Shown here piece after piece: positions 4,914-6,961 of a DNA stretch of 6,961 nucleotides. The notes under the pieces were generated by a model. That model saw only the letters and a list, made by a program, of their open reading frames with translations. It did no database searches and was not told the origin of the DNA. Location of the stretch: assembly GCA_031279155.1 (NCBI GenBank), contig JAITJB010000118.1, positions 1 to 6,961 on the forward strand, written 5' to 3'. A program made the translations under genes and the position numbers. Source of the DNA: Deltaproteobacteria bacterium. GTDB taxonomy: Bacteria > Desulfobacterota > Desulfarculia > Adiutricales > Adiutricaceae. The stretch's first letter is position 1. Every line of letters starts with the position of its first letter.

Positions 4914-6722
4914 CTAAACTCTCGGAACGTCTATACCAAAAGCTTTGCAGACGTCCAGTTGCGAGCCATCGAATGGTGTGATTACCTTTTCTTTATTAGC
5001 CGACTCTATATAACGTATAGATCTCATTTCATCTAAAATATCAGTTGGCGATGAATATTTGTGATAAAGAGCGCTACTTTGCCAAACATGCCGCAGATGG
5101 GAACTTAAGATAAGAGATACGAAAAGAATAAAAAGGCGGCCATTTTTACCTTCATAAGACCAGTTTTTCTGTCTATCTAAATAGATATTAGGTTTTATTT
5201 GATGAAAATATTTTTCTTGTTCATCTCGTAAGCTATAAATATCGTATGTTTTCATGGCCTCGAAATCGAGGCCAGTGGTTATGAGGGCAAAGAAGCCTGG
5301 ATATATTTTAGCTTTAGCGACTTTATTTTTATTAAGTTTATAGTCTATAAGCACTCTGGTCTCTGGGTCGTAATCAAGGCTGTAGTACATAAAGTCTTTA
5401 ATTATTAAGTTATCATCAGATAATTGACTATTACTAGCTAATAATTCTGCCAGGTATGATTCTTGAGTATCTAAATATAAGTCAAACTCTTTTAAATCTG
5501 ATTTTCTACGTTTTTGATCAAAGTATAAGTTTAGTTTTAGCTTGTTATCTGCTTTTGTCTTGTGGCCTTTACTATCAAAATAGTAGTCTAAATCAATTTG
5601 TTTATAGTGTATTTTTTTATTGAGATCATATTCCATCGAATCAGGATGGATTTTAAAATTTCCTAAGTCATTAATGGCCATGGTTACATTTTTTTGGCTG
5701 GTGTTAATAGGCATAATCATGGACTTATGGCCCAAAATAAGCTGTTCAAGGTTGGGCTTCGAATAATAGTTCGAATCATAACTCGAATCATAGCTCGATT
5801 TATTTTCGCCATCTGTGACTAATATCATATTCAAATTCGGATTTGTGTTCTTATTTGAGTTCAAATTTGAGCTCGGATTTTTAAAACCAGAATTTTCTAA
5901 GTCTTTAAGTATAATATCTAGTCTTTTGCCTTCTGGTATATAGCCAGGTAAGGCCCGGTAATAAACCGGCATATGGCTTTCAAGTGAGTAGACAACGACT
6001 TCCGCAGTATGGGCTAGCCTTAGGGATTGTGTGTTTTGACAATCCGTGTTTTGACCCGGCAATATGTCAGCTTGGTTGATAGCATTATTCGGCCAGGACG
6101 CAGATTGGACGCAGCAAAGTTTTTCCGGCCCAAGCCTTAAAGATCGAAGCTTAAGGAGGTCAAAAAAGTTCTGCTCGGTTATGCTTTTAGTGATTTTATC
6201 AATCACCAAAGGCGTAAGTTCTCTTGTAGATGGCGTTTTAGCCACCCTCTGCCATCTGGCTAGATGGTTAAAGGTATTGTTAGTAAGGTATGGATGTATG
6301 GCTAAAGTTAAGACGTCGCTAGCTAGTTCATGATCTTCAAAAATCTCTTCCAGATTTTCCCTGATTTTAGTCTTCATAGCGATTTGCTCAAGTAACCAGA
6401 TGTCGCCGTACAGTAAGTTCTGGCTATGAGGGTCATAGAGAGGCAATTTTTCCTTTGTTAGCCCTAATAGAGCGGCAGCTTTACTCATGTCCCAGTTTTT
6501 AGGAAATATAAGCCGGGCTCGCTCTTGGGCCGTGGCCTTATAAAACTGAGTGCCAGGGGTAAACCTTAGGTTTTCGTCCACGACCCCCCAATGGATTCGG
6601 CGGTAGACCTTTTTGCCAGTTTTAGGGTCGATGTATGGCGGCTGCGTGCTGGCGTAGGTGTAGCCATTGGTAAAGTGCGGCTTGACAGTAAACTGAGCTT
6701 TGGGATTGACTGGTCTGGCCAT
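4914..6722 (-). CDS. IS4/IS1634-type DDE transposase, possibly inactive
   Basis: The 602-residue product would cut and join DNA during transposition. GGGAGG (6730-6735) lies seven bases before the ATG. The N-terminal part has NGYTYASTQPPYIDPKTGKK (19-38) and a YRRIHWG block (40-46), as I recall from relatives in anaerobic bacteria. The core shows EVVVYSLESHMPVYYRALPG (241-260), the second catalytic Asp at 304 (LVTD) and a complete Y-x2-R-x3-E-x6-K motif at Tyr496, Arg499, Glu503 and Lys510, whose Glu is the third acid. The first acid normally sits in a VDSTT context; here the matching place reads VQSAS with Gln206. Residues 281-296 and 307-322 are Asn/Ser/Tyr-rich tracts from 12-bp tandem repeats, and 224-231 is a small duplication. 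The frame is unbroken and the C-terminal DEMRSIR and ITPFDGSQLDVCKAFG parts look normal. The family is sure; activity is doubtful. Confidence 0.85.
   Translation of the reverse strand: MARPVNPKAQFTVKPHFTNGYTYASTQPPYIDPKTGKKVYRRIHWGVVDENLRFTPGTQFYKATAQERARLIFPKNWDMSKAAALLGLTKEKLPLYDPHSQNLLYGDIWLLEQIAMKTKIRENLEEIFEDHELASDVLTLAIHPYLTNNTFNHLARWQRVAKTPSTRELTPLVIDKITKSITEQNFFDLLKLRSLRLGPEKLCCVQSASWPNNAINQADILPGQNTDCQNTQSLRLAHTAEVVVYSLESHMPVYYRALPGYIPEGKRLDIILKDLENSGFKNPSSNLNSNKNTNPNLNMILVTDGENKSSYDSSYDSNYYSKPNLEQLILGHKSMIMPINTSQKNVTMAINDLGNFKIHPDSMEYDLNKKIHYKQIDLDYYFDSKGHKTKADNKLKLNLYFDQKRRKSDLKEFDLYLDTQESYLAELLASNSQLSDDNLIIKDFMYYSLDYDPETRVLIDYKLNKNKVAKAKIYPGFFALITTGLDFEAMKTYDIYSLRDEQEKYFHQIKPNIYLDRQKNWSYEGKNGRLFILFVSLILSSHLRHVWQSSALYHKYSSPTDILDEMRSIRYIESANKEKVITPFDGSQLDVCKAFGIDVPRV
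5759..5806 (-). repeat. 12-bp tandem repeat in the transposase, C-terminal to Asp304
   Basis: On the plus strand the units are TCGAATAATAGT (5759-5770), TCGAATCATAAC (5771-5782), TCGAATCATAGC (5783-5794) and a decayed copy (5795-5806). They encode a Tyr-Asp-Ser-Ser-like four-residue repeat at about residues 307-322 of the transposase. The near-identity of the units suggests a recent slippage expansion. Confidence 0.8.
5836..5883 (-). repeat. 12-bp degenerate repeat, N-terminal to Asp304
   Basis: The plus-strand units TTCGGATTTGTG (5836-5847), TTCTTATTTGAG (5848-5859), TTCAAATTTGAG (5860-5871) and CTCGGATTTTTA (5872-5883) share a 12-bp period, and a half unit TTCAAA precedes them at 5830. They encode an Asn/Ser-rich stretch at about residues 281-296. 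This array is more decayed than the one at 5759-5806 and so probably older. Confidence 0.65.
6031..6055 (-). repeat. 15-bp-offset duplication in the transposase
   Basis: GTGTTTTGAC occurs at 6031-6040 and again at 6046-6055, giving the protein sequence QNTDCQNT at residues 224-231. The relatives I recall have a short basic stretch without this duplication here, so it looks like an in-frame insertion. Confidence 0.6.
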
Positions 6723-6761
6723 GTGAACGCCTCCCTAAGTGCCTACAGAATTTATATTACA

Positions 6762-6790
6762 ATTATCCTACAAATACGAAAAACTTTCAA
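6762..6790 (-). promoter_or_regulatory. Promoter of the transposase gene
   Basis: Read on the minus strand, TTGAAA (6785-6790) and GATAAT (6762-6767) are separated by exactly 17 bp; each matches the sigma70 consensus at five of six positions. The transcript would start near 6755, about 33 bases before the start codon. Confidence 0.65.
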
Positions 6791-6961
6791 GTCTTTTTTG
6801 CGATATTCTTTTTTATTTTTGGTCTATTTTAGATCGCTCTCAAAATTCTCCACTAAAAATCATAAACATCTTTTTCCGTCTTTTCGGGGTTTTGAAGGTC
6901 AGACAAAGTACAAATTTGTCAAAATCTTGGGAGCCTAAGGCGGTCGATATTTTTTTCCCTT
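6791..6961. other. AT-rich right flank without a gene
   Basis: No gene is supported. The stretch contains T runs, an inverted repeat GACAAA/TTTGTC (6902-6907, 6915-6920) around the palindrome ACAAATTTGT (6910-6919), and a T run at 6951-6957 preceded by a small imperfect stem CTTGG/CTAAG (6926-6939). The right end of the insertion sequence may lie here. Confidence 0.45.

Larger units (their letters stand above)
4914..6790 (-). mobile_element. Insertion sequence, IS4/IS1634 type, ends undefined
   Basis: One transposase gene with its promoter marks an insertion sequence placed convergently behind zur. The span given is the minimum, from the stop codon to the -35 box. I compared 4624-4913 with the reverse complement of 6723-6961 by eye and found no convincing terminal inverted repeats and no target duplication, so the true ends are unknown. 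It does not interrupt any gene I can see. Confidence 0.6.

Noticed and set aside
5759..5883. CRISPR-like array
   Set aside because: The units are contiguous 12-mers within a protein-coding frame, without spacers or cas genes.
6064..6333. An 89-residue plus-strand frame inside the transposase gene
   Set aside because: Shadow of the transposase coding sequence with no independent support.
4711..6926. GATTTTGA (4711-4718) and TCAAAATC (6919-6926) as terminal inverted repeats of the insertion sequence
   Set aside because: An 8-bp match is expected by chance between two AT-rich flanks of this size; the match does not extend and there is no target duplication.
6591..6938. A 115-residue plus-strand frame running out of the transposase start
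   Set aside because: It is antisense to the conserved transposase N-terminus and promoter, lacks a ribosome site and resembles no family.

Overview
The window suggests a Gram-negative bacterium: there are two exported proteins with signal peptides, an MacB/FtsX-type inner-membrane permease, and a Zur repressor close to the E. coli protein in layout. The relatives of the transposase that I recall come from anaerobes such as Desulfovibrio-like and treponeme-like bacteria. An anaerobic, possibly host-associated, Desulfobacterota-like organism is therefore a reasonable but weak guess.

Layout. Positions 1-454 carry no convincing gene; they hold short direct and inverted repeats and one terminator-like hairpin. 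A strong sigma70-type promoter (455-483) follows, and its -10 box lies inside an 18-bp near-perfect palindrome (474-491) that looks like a Zur operator. Five plus-strand genes come next in close order: a His-rich periplasmic protein of the DUF2796/ZrgA family (534-1343), a LolD/MacB-type ABC ATPase (1406-2158), its permease (2151-3419, overlapping the ATPase gene), a DUF3299 exported protein (3478-4128, TTG start) and a zinc-uptake regulator Zur (4165-4623). About 290 bases without a gene separate zur from a convergent, AT-richer minus-strand gene for a 602-residue IS4/IS1634-type DDE transposase (4914-6722), which has its own good promoter at 6762-6790.

How the genes work together. The order DUF2796, ABC ATPase, FtsX-like permease, DUF3299 resembles a Zur-controlled zinc-limitation cluster known from Pseudomonas and Vibrio (the ZrgA type). 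The presence of zur as last gene and the palindrome on the promoter predict a self-limiting circuit: zinc-loaded Zur represses the whole unit, itself included, and zinc starvation releases it. The two exported proteins would bind or pass on zinc in the periplasm, and the ABC pair would supply the energy. How a MacB/FtsX-type pair does this is unclear, and that is the most interesting biological question here.

The transposase keeps a full-length frame, promoter and YREK motif. However, the position where the family normally has its first catalytic Asp appears to be Gln, and three in-frame tandem-repeat tracts lie in the catalytic core, two of them on either side of the second Asp. This suggests a divergent or dying element. 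I could not find its terminal inverted repeats.
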